Assembly: GCA_024693225.1 (NCBI GenBank)
Contig: JAILLI010000047.1
Coordinates: 1-42,120, forward strand
Direction: 5' to 3'
From: Lachnospiraceae bacterium
GTDB lineage: Bacteria > Bacillota > Clostridia > Lachnospirales > Lachnospiraceae
DNA: 42,120 nucleotides
The notes below the pieces were generated by a model that was given only the letters and a program-made list of their open reading frames with translations, did no database searches and was not told where the DNA came from. Made by a program: the position numbers and the translations under genes. This document shows, piece by piece, positions 15,581 through 23,752 of this stretch; the stretch's first letter is position 1; every line of letters starts with the position of its first letter.

Positions 15581-16870
15581 ATGGCAAAGAAGGAAGTGCA
15601 GAAGGAAGACAGCGGCAGGGAGCTTTTGATGGCCCTCGACATACTTGAGAAAGAGAAGGACATAAGCAAGGAGACCATGTTCGAGGCTATCGAGACATCG
15701 CTCCTTACTGCCTGCAAGCAGCATTACGGAAAATCCGACAACATGAGGGTCGAGATAGACAGAGAGACCGGACATTTCAGGGTTTTCGCCAAGAAGACTG
15801 TTGTCATGAAGCCTGAAGACAATGTGACGGAGATCGCAAAGGAAGAGGCCAAGAAGATAGATAAGGGAGTAAGGGTCGGTGATGTCCTTGATGTTGAAGT
15901 GGAAAGCAAGGATTTCGGCCGTATAGCAACGACCAACGCCAAGAACGTCATCCTTCAGAAGATCCGCGAAGAGGAGCGTTCCGTTGTGGTCAAGACCTTT
16001 AAGGACAAGGAACGTTCGGTCGTTACCGGTGTCGTACAGCGTTATGTAGGCAAGAACGTCTGCATAGACTTAGGCAAGGCGGATGCATTTCTTCCCGAAT
16101 CAGAGCAGATACCAAGGGAGAACCTGCGGATAAATGACCGTGTAAAGGTTTATGTGGTAGAGGTCAAGGAAAATAACCGCGGGCCCCGTATCTCTGTCTC
16201 GCGTACACATCCCTTTCTGGTCAAGTGCCTGTTCGAGGCTGAAGTATCAGAGATCAGGGACGGCAGCGTGGAGATAAAGTCCATTGCCCGTGAAGCGGGA
16301 AGCCGTACCAAGATGGCCGTGTGGTCCAACAATCCGGATGTGGATCCCGTCGGTGCATGCGTCGGTATGAACGGTACAAGGGTCAATGCGGTTGTAGATG
16401 AGCTGCGCGGCGAGAAGATAGATATCATATGCTGGGACGACAACCCCGGTATCCTTATAGAAAACGCACTTTCACCTGCAAAGGTTGTATTTGTCATAGC
16501 GGACAGCGATGAAAAGTCAGCCAAGGTCGTGGTTCCCGACGACCAGCTGTCACTTGCCATAGGTAAGGAAGGACAGAACGCCAGACTTGCGGCCAAGCTT
16601 ACCGGATTTAAGATCGACATCAAGTCCGAAACGCAGGCCAAGGATACTCCGGGCTTCAGGCTTGAGGATTATTATGATGAAGACGAGTATGAGGAAGGCG
16701 AATATATAGAAGGTGAATACGCCGAGGGCGAATATGCCGAAGGTGAGTATGCCGAGGGCGAATACGCTGAGGGAGAGTATGCCGAAGGAGAGTACGCCGA
16801 AGGTGAGTATGAAGAAGAGCCTGCAGAGGATGCAGCAGGTGACGAAGAGGCGGCCACAGGAGAGGAATGA
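15581..16870 (+). CDS. nusA: Transcription factor NusA with a repeat tail
   Basis: NusA binds RNA polymerase and affects pausing, termination and antitermination. The 429-residue protein has the N-terminal polymerase-binding domain, an S1 domain (ERSVVTGVVQRYVGKNVCIDLGKADAFLPESEQ, about residues 135-200), and two KH domains ending near residue 355 (VVVPDDQLSLAIGKEGQNARLAAKLTG). Beyond them is a tail of eight EGEY pentads (EEGEY, IEGEY, six AEGEY) and an acidic end (EEEPAEDAAGDEE). The tail is not part of the usual Firmicutes NusA core. AAAGGAG precedes the ATG. The stop codon overlaps the L7Ae-like gene; ylxR, which normally follows, is absent. Confidence 0.95.
   Translation: MAKKEVQKEDSGRELLMALDILEKEKDISKETMFEAIETSLLTACKQHYGKSDNMRVEIDRETGHFRVFAKKTVVMKPEDNVTEIAKEEAKKIDKGVRVGDVLDVEVESKDFGRIATTNAKNVILQKIREEERSVVVKTFKDKERSVVTGVVQRYVGKNVCIDLGKADAFLPESEQIPRENLRINDRVKVYVVEVKENNRGPRISVSRTHPFLVKCLFEAEVSEIRDGSVEIKSIAREAGSRTKMAVWSNNPDVDPVGACVGMNGTRVNAVVDELRGEKIDIICWDDNPGILIENALSPAKVVFVIADSDEKSAKVVVPDDQLSLAIGKEGQNARLAAKLTGFKIDIKSETQAKDTPGFRLEDYYDEDEYEEGEYIEGEYAEGEYAEGEYAEGEYAEGEYAEGEYAEGEYEEEPAEDAAGDEEAATGEE
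16691..16810 (+). repeat. Eight 15-base repeats encoding EGEY pentads in nusA
   Basis: Eight in-frame 15-base units encode xEGEY. The units differ at third positions (GGC/GGT/GGA, GAA/GAG, TAT/TAC) while the protein repeat is almost constant, which suggests selection on the peptide rather than recent slippage. Confidence 0.9.
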
Positions 16871-17205
16871 TCCGTATGAAGCAGGATCCGGTATTATCGC
16901 TTCTGGGCCTGGCCCAGAAGGCGGGAAACGTAAAGAGTGGTGAGTTCATGACTGAGAGCACCATAAAGGAAGGCAAGTCCTTTCTGTGCATAGTGGCAAT
17001 GGATGCATCCGATAATACGAAAAAGAAATTCACGGATATGTGCAGATTTTACGGTGTCAGCATGGCCATGTATTCCGACATGGGTTCACTCGGACATGCG
17101 ATAGGAAAAGAGTACCGGGCTTCATTGTGTGTGACCAACGAGAAGCTGGCAGAGCAGATCAGGAATAAGATACTCAATGCATCGGTCGATCCGGAAAGGA
17201 AGTAG
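16867..17205 (+). CDS. ylxQ: L7Ae/L30e/S12e/Gadd45-family RNA-binding protein YlxQ
   Basis: A 112-residue kink-turn-type RNA-binding protein of the YlxQ group, found between nusA and infB in most Firmicutes. The opening DPVLSLLGLAQKAGNVKSGEF is the family signature; later parts keep the alpha/beta pattern (LCIVAMDASDNTKKKF, CRFYGVSMAMYSDMGSLGHAIG). The precise function is not settled; it is assumed to bind structured RNA on the ribosome. The ATG at 16867 overlaps the nusA stop (ATGA) and gives MIRMKQDP. An ATG at 16876 is equally possible, and GGAGAGG is not ideally spaced for either. The gene ends 6 bases before infB. Confidence 0.9.
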   Translation: MIRMKQDPVLSLLGLAQKAGNVKSGEFMTESTIKEGKSFLCIVAMDASDNTKKKFTDMCRFYGVSMAMYSDMGSLGHAIGKEYRASLCVTNEKLAEQIRNKILNASVDPERK

Positions 17206-17211
17206 TGATTA

Positions 17212-20016
17212 ATGGCAAAGATCAAAGTACATGAAATAGCAAAGGAATTTGACATAAAGAGCAGCGATGTCATAACGCTCCTTACCCAGATGGGTATAGA
17301 GGGCAAGACCGCATCATCGGGTCTTGAGGAAGACCAGGCGGAGGCGGTCCGTAAAAAGCTCTCAGGTGGCAGCAAGGCGGCGCCGGCCCCGGAAAAGAGC
17401 AAAGAGACCGGGGGAGAAAAGAAGGCGGCACCGGCACCGGCACCGGCAAAGAGCCCGGCAGAGGACGGGGCAAAGCCCATGCCAAGACCTGCGGGCGATA
17501 AGCCTCCGGTAAAGGCTGTACAGAAGACGGGACCGGCAACAGCACCCGGCGGCGGTCCTGCGGTCATAAAGAAGAAAAAGCCCATAATAGTAGTGTCATC
17601 AGCCAGGAATAATGCAGGCGGCCAGAGAGGACAGCAGAATATGGGCCGTCCGGGGGGACAGGTAAGGAACGGCCCCAGACAGGGCGGCATAATCCGGCCC
17701 ACGGTACCCACAACGGCCGAGAGAGCGGCAAGACTGGCAGAGAGTGAACAGGGAGGCGACAGAGATAGGTTACGTAGAACAGGCACTACGCCTAAAAAAG
17801 AAAATGCACAGGTTAATAAAACTGATGTCAATACTGTCGGGAATACTGGCAGTGCTGTTAGCAGTACTCCTGGAAGTCCTGAACCGCAGAGAGTACAGCC
17901 GGCACCGGCAGCAAAAGTTGCCACAGGAGACAGGGGGAGCGCAGGGACAAGACCTGCGGGAGCAGACCGTCCCGCAAGACCTGCAGGAGACCGGCCTGTA
18001 AAAGGTAACGCCAAGGGATCGCGCGGCGGCATAGTCATCAACCAGGGAAGAAGCTTCAATACGACAAGCGAGCCCCAGAAGGACAACAGACGCGGCGCCA
18101 GCGAGAGAAAGGGCAATACCTCCAAGGACAAGAACAAGAAGGACAAGATCTTCGAGAACGAGGACGGTTTCAAGGGCGGCAAGCAGGTAAAGGGCAAAGG
18201 CCCCAAGATGCCTGTAAAGCCTGTTGAGAAGAAGGCTGAACCCGAGGAAGAGAAGATCAAGGTCATCACCATCCCCGAGACCATCACCATCAAGGATCTT
18301 GCGGACAAGATGAAGATCCAGTCTTCACAGATAATCAAGAAGCTCTTCCTTCAGGGCAAGGTGGTTACCGTTAATGAGGAGATATCATATGAGGAGGCGG
18401 AAGAGATCGCCGTCGAATATGACATACTCTGCGAGAAGGAAGTCGTTGTCGATGTCATAGAGGAGCTCCTTCGTGAAGAGGAGGACGATCCCGCGACCAT
18501 GACACCGCGTCCACCCGTAATCTGCGTTATGGGTCACGTCGATCATGGTAAGACATCCCTTCTTGATGCCATACGTAATACCAAGGTCATAGAGGGAGAA
18601 GCCGGAGGTATCACCCAGGCCATAGGTGCCTATGTGGTCAATATCAACGGCAGGAAGATCACCTTCCTTGATACACCCGGACATGAAGCCTTTACGGCCA
18701 TGCGTATGAGGGGTGCCAATGCAACGGATATAGCCATCCTTGTGGTGGCGGCCGATGACGGCGTTATGCCCCAGACCATAGAAGCCATAAACCATGCCAA
18801 GGCAGCCGGCATAGAGATCATCGTTGCCGTGAACAAGATAGACAAGCCTTCGGCCAACATAGACAGGGTCAAGCAGGAACTGTCCGAATACGAACTGGTT
18901 CCCGAGGACTGGGGCGGAAGCACGGTCTTTGCACCTGTTTCGGCAAAGACCGGAGAAGGTATCAAGGAACTGCTTGAGATGATACTTCTCACAAGCGATA
19001 TCTTAGAGCTCCGTGCCAATGCCAACCGCAGGGCCAGAGGTATGGTCATAGAGGCCCAGCTTGATAAAGGACGGGGCCCTGTTGCCACAGTACTTGTCCA
19101 GAAGGGTACTCTTAAGGTCGGCGATTTCATAGCGGCAGGAAGCTCACACGGTAAGGTCAGGGCCATGATAGATGACAGCGGAAGACGTGTAAAGGAGGCA
19201 GGACCTTCGACACCCGTCGAGATACTGGGTCTTAATGACGTGCCCGGAGCCGGTGAGGTCTTCGTTTCCCTTGATTCGGACAAGGAAGCCAAGAACTTTG
19301 CCCAGACCTTCATAGCCCAGAACAAGGTCAAGCTGCTTGACGATACCAAGATGAAGTCCAAGATGTCCCTTGAAGGTCTCTTCTCCAAGATACAGGAAGG
19401 CAACCTCAAGGAACTTAACCTCATACTCAAGGCTGACGTACAGGGCTCCGTGGAAGCTGTCAAGGAATCGCTCCTCAAGCTTTCCAATGACGAGGTCGTT
19501 GTCAAGGTCATCCACAGCGGTGTCGGTGCCATCAACGAATCCGATGTCATCCTTGCAAGCGCAAGTGATGCGATAATCATAGGCTTTAACGTACGTCCCG
19601 ATACGACCGCCAAGGCGACGGCCGAGACCGAAGGTGTTGATATCAGGCTGTACGATGTCATCTACAAGGCCATAGAGGATGTTGAGGATGCCATGAAGGG
19701 CATGCTGGATCCCGTATTCGAGGAGAAGGTGCTCGGACATGCGGAGATCCGCCAGATATTCAAAGCCAGCGGTATAGGAAACATAGCCGGTGCCTACATG
19801 CTCGACGGTGTCATGCAGCGTGGCTGCCTGGTACGTATCACAAGAGAAGGAGAGCAGATCTACGAAGGCAAGCTGGCCTCCCTCAAGAGGTTCAAGGATG
19901 ATGTCAAGGAAGTCAAGGCAGGCTTCGAATGCGGTCTTGTATTTGAAGATTTCGGAGATTTTGCCGAGCTTGATATCGTTGAGGGCTACATTATGGTAGA
20001 GGTACCCAGAAAATGA
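17212..20016 (+). CDS. infB: Translation initiation factor IF-2
   Basis: IF-2 is the GTPase that brings initiator tRNA to the 30S subunit and promotes subunit joining. The 934-residue protein has an N-terminal IF2_N module ([20 protein letters not shown]), a long Ala/Pro/Gly/Lys-rich linker (about residues 60-340), a second IF2_N-like segment ([20 protein letters not shown]), and the G domain with GHVDHGKTS (from Gly441), DTPGHEAF and NKIDKP. Domains II-IV end in [24 protein letters not shown] stretch of the linker (about 17755-17890) has codons unlike the rest. The Shine-Dalgarno (GGAAAGGAAG) overlaps the end of ylxQ. It overlaps rbfA by 4 bases. Confidence 0.97.
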   Translation: MAKIKVHEIAKEFDIKSSDVITLLTQMGIEGKTASSGLEEDQAEAVRKKLSGGSKAAPAPEKSKETGGEKKAAPAPAPAKSPAEDGAKPMPRPAGDKPPVKAVQKTGPATAPGGGPAVIKKKKPIIVVSSARNNAGGQRGQQNMGRPGGQVRNGPRQGGIIRPTVPTTAERAARLAESEQGGDRDRLRRTGTTPKKENAQVNKTDVNTVGNTGSAVSSTPGSPEPQRVQPAPAAKVATGDRGSAGTRPAGADRPARPAGDRPVKGNAKGSRGGIVINQGRSFNTTSEPQKDNRRGASERKGNTSKDKNKKDKIFENEDGFKGGKQVKGKGPKMPVKPVEKKAEPEEEKIKVITIPETITIKDLADKMKIQSSQIIKKLFLQGKVVTVNEEISYEEAEEIAVEYDILCEKEVVVDVIEELLREEEDDPATMTPRPPVICVMGHVDHGKTSLLDAIRNTKVIEGEAGGITQAIGAYVVNINGRKITFLDTPGHEAFTAMRMRGANATDIAILVVAADDGVMPQTIEAINHAKAAGIEIIVAVNKIDKPSANIDRVKQELSEYELVPEDWGGSTVFAPVSAKTGEGIKELLEMILLTSDILELRANANRRARGMVIEAQLDKGRGPVATVLVQKGTLKVGDFIAAGSSHGKVRAMIDDSGRRVKEAGPSTPVEILGLNDVPGAGEVFVSLDSDKEAKNFAQTFIAQNKVKLLDDTKMKSKMSLEGLFSKIQEGNLKELNLILKADVQGSVEAVKESLLKLSNDEVVVKVIHSGVGAINESDVILASASDAIIIGFNVRPDTTAKATAETEGVDIRLYDVIYKAIEDVEDAMKGMLDPVFEEKVLGHAEIRQIFKASGIGNIAGAYMLDGVMQRGCLVRITREGEQIYEGKLASLKRFKDDVKEVKAGFECGLVFEDFGDFAELDIVEGYIMVEVPRK

Positions 20017-20396
20017 AAAAAAACAGCATTAAAAACACCAGGGTGAACGCGGAGGTACAGAGGTGTCTGGCAAACCTCATCCGCGGCGAGATCAAGGACC
20101 CCAGGATAGCACCGATGACATGCGTTACCGATGTCGAGGTGGCCCCTGATCTGAAGACCTGCAAGGTATATATAAGCGTTCTCGGTGATGAGACGGTAAG
20201 GAAGGAGACCATGGAAGGATTAAGGAATGCCGAGGGCTTTATGAGGCATCATCTGGCAGAGACCTTAAACCTGCGCAACACGCCTACCCTTACCTTTATC
20301 TCCGATACATCGACGGAATACGGCATGGCCATGTCAGCCAAGATAGATGAGGTCATGGCACCCATCCACGAGAGAAATGCAGAGGAAGATACATGA
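20013..20396 (+). CDS. rbfA: Ribosome-binding factor A
   Basis: RbfA is a cold-shock 30S assembly factor with a KH-like fold, needed for maturation of 16S rRNA. The 127-residue protein shows the expected start [25 protein letters not shown], the central [23 protein letters not shown] and the [20 protein letters not shown] region. It overlaps infB (ATGA) and nrnA (ATGA), so its translation is coupled on both sides. Length is normal and nothing looks altered. Confidence 0.95.
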   Translation: MKKNSIKNTRVNAEVQRCLANLIRGEIKDPRIAPMTCVTDVEVAPDLKTCKVYISVLGDETVRKETMEGLRNAEGFMRHHLAETLNLRNTPTLTFISDTSTEYGMAMSAKIDEVMAPIHERNAEEDT

Positions 20397-21340
20397 ATCT
20401 TATCGAAGAGATCGGCGATGCCAGAAGCGTTGCCATAGCAGGCCATATAAGACCGGACGGGGACTGTATCAGCTCTACTCTGGCGGTATACAACTATCTA
20501 AAATTCGCCAAGGGAGACCTTAAGCTTACCGTTTTTACCCAGGACAATCCCCCGACCATCTTTTCTTACCTTAAAGGGTATGACGAGATGAACCTGACAT
20601 ACTCTCCCAAGGAAAAGTATGACGTCTTCATAGCGCTTGACGTAAGCTCGACCGACCGGCTGGGAGATGCCCTGTGGTTCTTTGAAGAAGCGGACAGGAC
20701 CATATGTATAGACCATCATGAGACAAACAGCGGTCTTGCCGATGTCAATCTCATCGAACCGGAAGCGTCCAGCACCTGCGAAGTATTGTATACGGTCTTT
20801 GACGAGAAATATATAACGGATGCCGTGGCAGAGTGCCTCTATACAGGGATAGTCCATGATTCCGGTGTCTTCCAGTACTCAAACATGAGCAGGAGGAGCT
20901 TTGAGATCGTAGGCCGGCTGGTGGAATATGATTTTGACGGTCCTGCCATAATCCTCGACACATTTTACGTAAAGTCATACGTTCAGAACCAGATATTGGG
21001 ACGTGCCCTGCTTGAGAGCATGCTCTTTATGGACGGCAAGTGCATAGTGAGCATGGTGGACAGGAAGATGATGGACTTCTATGATGTCCTGCCCAAGCAT
21101 CTTGACGGTATAGTCAACCACCTCAAGAATACAAGGGGTGTCGAGGTGGCCATATTCATGTATGAGATATCCACCCAGCGCTACAAGGTGAGCATGAGGT
21201 CAAACGGTGCCGTTAATGTTGCAAAGGTGGCAGCGGTCTTCGGCGGCGGCGGTCATGACAGGGCGTCCGGGGCCGAGATGAACGGAACCTATCATGATGT
21301 CATAAATGCCCTTTCCGGCGAGATCAAAAAGCAGCTGTGA
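20393..21340 (+). CDS. nrnA: DHH-family phosphoesterase NrnA (nanoRNase/pAp phosphatase)
   Basis: A 315-residue cytoplasmic enzyme of the DHH/DHHA1 family. NrnA degrades very short RNAs and dephosphorylates pAp. The manganese-site motifs are visible: GHIRPDGDCISS near residue 17, ALDVSSTDR, IDHHETN (the DHH motif) and GIVHDSGVFQYSN. The C-terminal DHHA1 domain has the glycine-rich FGGGGHDRASGAEM that binds the substrate end. It lies in the rbfA-nrnA-truB order common in Firmicutes and overlaps rbfA by 4 bases. Its stop is 17 bases before the truB start used here. Confidence 0.93.
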   Translation: MNLIEEIGDARSVAIAGHIRPDGDCISSTLAVYNYLKFAKGDLKLTVFTQDNPPTIFSYLKGYDEMNLTYSPKEKYDVFIALDVSSTDRLGDALWFFEEADRTICIDHHETNSGLADVNLIEPEASSTCEVLYTVFDEKYITDAVAECLYTGIVHDSGVFQYSNMSRRSFEIVGRLVEYDFDGPAIILDTFYVKSYVQNQILGRALLESMLFMDGKCIVSMVDRKMMDFYDVLPKHLDGIVNHLKNTRGVEVAIFMYEISTQRYKVSMRSNGAVNVAKVAAVFGGGGHDRASGAEMNGTYHDVINALSGEIKKQL

Positions 21341-21357
21341 CGGGGAGATCCGGATAT

Positions 21358-22272
21358 ATGGACGGGATCATAAACGTTTATAAGGAAAGCGGATATACCA
21401 GCCATGATGTCGTGGCATCCCTTCGGGGGATACTCCATACGGGAAAAGCGGGCCATACGGGGACACTTGATCCCATGGCGGAAGGCGTCCTTTTGGTATG
21501 TGTGGGAAATGCCACAAAGCTGTGCGACACCTTTGGCGACCATGATAAAGAGTATGAAGCAGTGATGCTTCTGGGAAAGATCTATGATACGCTTGACGTA
21601 ACGGGCGTTATCCAAGAAACAAAGGAAGTAAATGTATCCGAAGATGAGATAAGGGATGCGGTCAGATCCTTTATCGGAGGCTATGAACAGACCCCTCCCA
21701 TGTACTCGGCAAAGAAGATCAAAGGGCAAAAACTCTATGAGCTTGCCAGGGAAGGGATAGAGGTCGAAAGGAAGCCGGTATTCGTCAGGATATATGATAT
21801 AGACATAAGGGACATTTCAATACCACGTGTTACTATACGCGTAAAATGCGGAAAAGGGACATATATCAGGTCACTTATCGATGATATCGGCAGGAAGCTG
21901 GGCTGCGGTGCCGCCATGGAAAAACTGACCAGGACCGGGGTTGGGGATTTTAGCCTTGAGGGTTCATACAGGCTTTCGGATATAAGGAAAATGGCGGAAG
22001 AGAATAGAATATCTGATGTTATTATAACTCCGGAGAATGTCTTTGCCTCTCTTGAGAGCATCCGCTTGAACCCGGGATCATCAAAGCTTCTAAGAAACGG
22101 CAACACCTTTTCGGGTGACGGGCTGGGAAGGGCCGGCGGAACGCAGGGCGATAAGCCCGCGGGAGGGACCAGGTTCAGGATGTATGACGATCAGGGGGTA
22201 TTCTGCGGGGTTTATGAGTATAAGGCATCAGAAGATGTATATAAGCCCTATAAGATGTTTTTACCTGGATAA
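21358..22272 (+). CDS. truB: tRNA pseudouridine-55 synthase TruB
   Basis: TruB makes pseudouridine 55 in the T loop of tRNAs and helps tRNA folding. The 304-residue protein opens MDGIINVYKESGYTSHDVV, has the catalytic loop GHTGTLDPMAEGVL (nucleophile Asp), then YEAVMLLG, QTPPMYSAKKIKGQKLYELAREG and the KCGKGTYIRSLIDDIG motif, followed by a divergent C-terminal part. The ORF track begins at a GTG inside the nrnA stop, but the family start fits ATG 21358, with GGGGAG about 10 bases upstream. ribF follows after 14 bases. Confidence 0.95.
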   Translation: MDGIINVYKESGYTSHDVVASLRGILHTGKAGHTGTLDPMAEGVLLVCVGNATKLCDTFGDHDKEYEAVMLLGKIYDTLDVTGVIQETKEVNVSEDEIRDAVRSFIGGYEQTPPMYSAKKIKGQKLYELAREGIEVERKPVFVRIYDIDIRDISIPRVTIRVKCGKGTYIRSLIDDIGRKLGCGAAMEKLTRTGVGDFSLEGSYRLSDIRKMAEENRISDVIITPENVFASLESIRLNPGSSKLLRNGNTFSGDGLGRAGGTQGDKPAGGTRFRMYDDQGVFCGVYEYKASEDVYKPYKMFLPG

Positions 22273-22286
22273 GTATTGGACAGCTG

Positions 22287-23204
22287 ATGAAGATAATAGC
22301 AGGAACAACAGAATTTGCAATTCCCGAGGATACCGTAGTCTCTATAGGAAAGTTTGACGGTATACATAAGGGACACAAATATATAGTGGAAATGATGAAG
22401 AAGTATATCACAAGGGGATACAAGCTCTGTATACTCACCTTTGACATACCTCCTTCAAGCCTGGGTTTCGGAACGGACCGGGGTGTTCTCTTATCCAACG
22501 AGGAGAAGAGATATCTCTTTTCGGAGCTTGGCATAGACTATTACGTGGAATTTCCCTTCTATGAAAAGACTGCGGCCATACCTGCCAGACAGTTCATAGA
22601 GGATTACATAGTTGACAGGATGAATGCAAAAGCCGTTGTAGTCGGGACCGACTGCACCTTCGGCCAGGGAGCCGCGGGGACAGCCCAGATGCTCCTCGAT
22701 TACGGGCCCATATATGATTATGAGGTCGAGATAATAAGCAAGATAAAGGACGGCAAGCATGAGATAAGTTCCACCTACTTAAAGGAGCTGGCCAGGGCTG
22801 GCAAGGTAAAGAAGATCATGGACCTATCCTATTATCCCTACTTTGTCCACGGAAAATTCCGCCGCGATCCCATAAAGGTCGGTGCCAGCATGTATTATTA
22901 TGTCATGGACGTACCCGAGGAGAAGATACTGCCCCTTGACGGTGTGTACTACTCGAAAGCCATTTATAACGATGAGCTATTTGATGCCATGACCAATGTC
23001 CGTCTTGACAACCACACTCTCGAGACCTACATCTACGGAGGCGTCCGGGGGATACAAAGAGGCGACGTGAGCATAGCCCTTCTTGATTACAAGCGGGAGG
23101 AGCTCAAATACTACAAGGTGTCCGATCTGAATAAGAAGATCAAGGAGGATATCTTTGACGGACAGAAATGGCACAAGGAGCATCCCCTGAAGTCCAAAAG
23201 ATGA
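22287..23204 (+). CDS. ribF: RibF-like FAD synthetase with divergent flavokinase domain
   Basis: RibF normally phosphorylates riboflavin to FMN and adenylates FMN to FAD. This 305-residue protein has a good N-terminal FAD-synthetase (nucleotidyltransferase) domain: SIGKFDGIHKGHKYIV, CILTFDIPPS, FPFYEKTAAIPARQFIEDYI, VVGTDCTFGQGAAGTAQML and ISSTYLKEL. The C-terminal region has the kinase layout in outline (PYFVHGKF, LPLDGVYYSKA, a late LDYKREELK) but lacks the usual G-x-x-x-GRT-x-GfPTaN segment that binds flavin and ATP; the matching part reads KFRRDPIKVGASMYYYVMD. The kinase may be inactive or use another solution. Position after truB is the standard one. Confidence 0.85.
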   Translation: MKIIAGTTEFAIPEDTVVSIGKFDGIHKGHKYIVEMMKKYITRGYKLCILTFDIPPSSLGFGTDRGVLLSNEEKRYLFSELGIDYYVEFPFYEKTAAIPARQFIEDYIVDRMNAKAVVVGTDCTFGQGAAGTAQMLLDYGPIYDYEVEIISKIKDGKHEISSTYLKELARAGKVKKIMDLSYYPYFVHGKFRRDPIKVGASMYYYVMDVPEEKILPLDGVYYSKAIYNDELFDAMTNVRLDNHTLETYIYGGVRGIQRGDVSIALLDYKREELKYYKVSDLNKKIKEDIFDGQKWHKEHPLKSKR

Positions 23205-23228
23205 GCAAATGGGGGTGCAAATTATGTA

Positions 23229-23257
23229 TTTACAACTTAATGGCGCTATGGTAGAAT
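23229..23257 (+). promoter_or_regulatory. Promoter of rpsO
   Basis: TTTACA and TAGAAT are separated by 17 bases, and the start would be near 23264. It gives rpsO a leader of about 90 bases and lets it be transcribed apart from the upstream operon. Confidence 0.65.
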
Positions 23258-23356
23258 AGCAGATGTTGCGAAAACCTGTGCTTCGACAGCGGATAAGGCC
23301 CTGCCGCAGTACATGGGGTTGATCTTTATAAGGGGCGTGACCCCGAGGAGGATTTT
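23258..23356 (+). promoter_or_regulatory. Structured rpsO leader, candidate S15 autoregulatory site
   Basis: Several helices can form: CTGT...ACAG (23277-23288 region), GCGG...CCGC, and GGGG CGTGA CCCC (23332-23344) right against the ribosome binding site GAGGAGGA. The ACCCC arm could instead pair with GGGGT at 23315-23319, so two exclusive structures are possible. S15 represses its own translation through leader structures in several bacteria; for this leader it is inference. Confidence 0.45.
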
Positions 23357-23623
23357 ATGATCACAAAAGAAAAGAAAGCTGCGATAATGCAGGAGTATGC
23401 TACTGTTCCCAATGATACGGGCTCACCTGAGGTTCAGGTCGCCGTGCTCACCGCAAGGATAGCGGAGCTTACGGAACATCTTAAGGCAAATCCGAAGGAT
23501 CATCATTCCGCAAGAGGAATGTACAAGATGATCGGCCAGAGAAGAGGGCTTCTTGACTATCTGAAGAAGAAAGACATCAACAGATATCGTACTCTTATAG
23601 AGAAGCTCGGTATCAGAAGATAA
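23357..23623 (+). CDS. rpsO: 30S ribosomal protein S15
   Basis: S15 is a primary 16S rRNA-binding protein of the 30S subunit platform. The 88-residue length is exactly usual. Motifs include [42 protein letters not shown], the conserved [27 protein letters not shown] loop and the end [12 protein letters not shown]. The start codon follows a strong GAGGAGGA. It has its own promoter, a structured leader and a terminator, and is followed by pnp as in many bacteria. Confidence 0.98.
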   Translation: MITKEKKAAIMQEYATVPNDTGSPEVQVAVLTARIAELTEHLKANPKDHHSARGMYKMIGQRRGLLDYLKKKDINRYRTLIEKLGIRR

Positions 23624-23633
23624 TCATCATATA

Positions 23634-23664
23634 AAAGGGACGGTGAACAATCCGTCCCTTTATG
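23634..23664 (+). terminator. Hairpin between rpsO and pnp
   Basis: AAAGGGACGG pairs with CCGTCCCTTT around an 8-base loop. The T run after it is short (TTTATG), so it is probably a partial terminator or an mRNA processing and stability element. Confidence 0.6.
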
Positions 23665-23703
23665 TGATTATTATAGCCGCGTTTTTTGCGGCCGGTAGGA
23701 TAT

Positions 23704-23720
23704 GGGACCGGTCCGGTCCC
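23704..23720 (+). promoter_or_regulatory. Perfect palindrome in the pnp leader
   Basis: GGGACCGG-T-CCGGTCCC is a perfect inverted repeat 33 bases before the pnp start. Just upstream GCCGC...GCGGC around GTTTTTT forms another hairpin. pnp leaders in enterobacteria carry hairpins used in PNPase autoregulation; whether this one does so is inference. Confidence 0.5.
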
Positions 23721-23752
23721 GGAAGAAGAAGACGAAGGATAAGGAGAGAAAA

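Noticed and set aside
16691-16810. CRISPR-like array
   Set aside because: The repeats are 15 bases with no spacers, in frame and coding (EGEY pentads in NusA).
17049-18338. 429-aa ORF on the minus strand inside infB
   Set aside because: It is antisense to the Pro/Ala/Gly linker of infB, has a low-complexity hydrophobic composition and no ribosome binding site.
23702-23752. Longer N terminus of PNPase in the ORF track
   Set aside because: It translates the leader palindrome into a Lys/Arg-rich stretch. ATG 23753 has AAGGAGAG and the family start.
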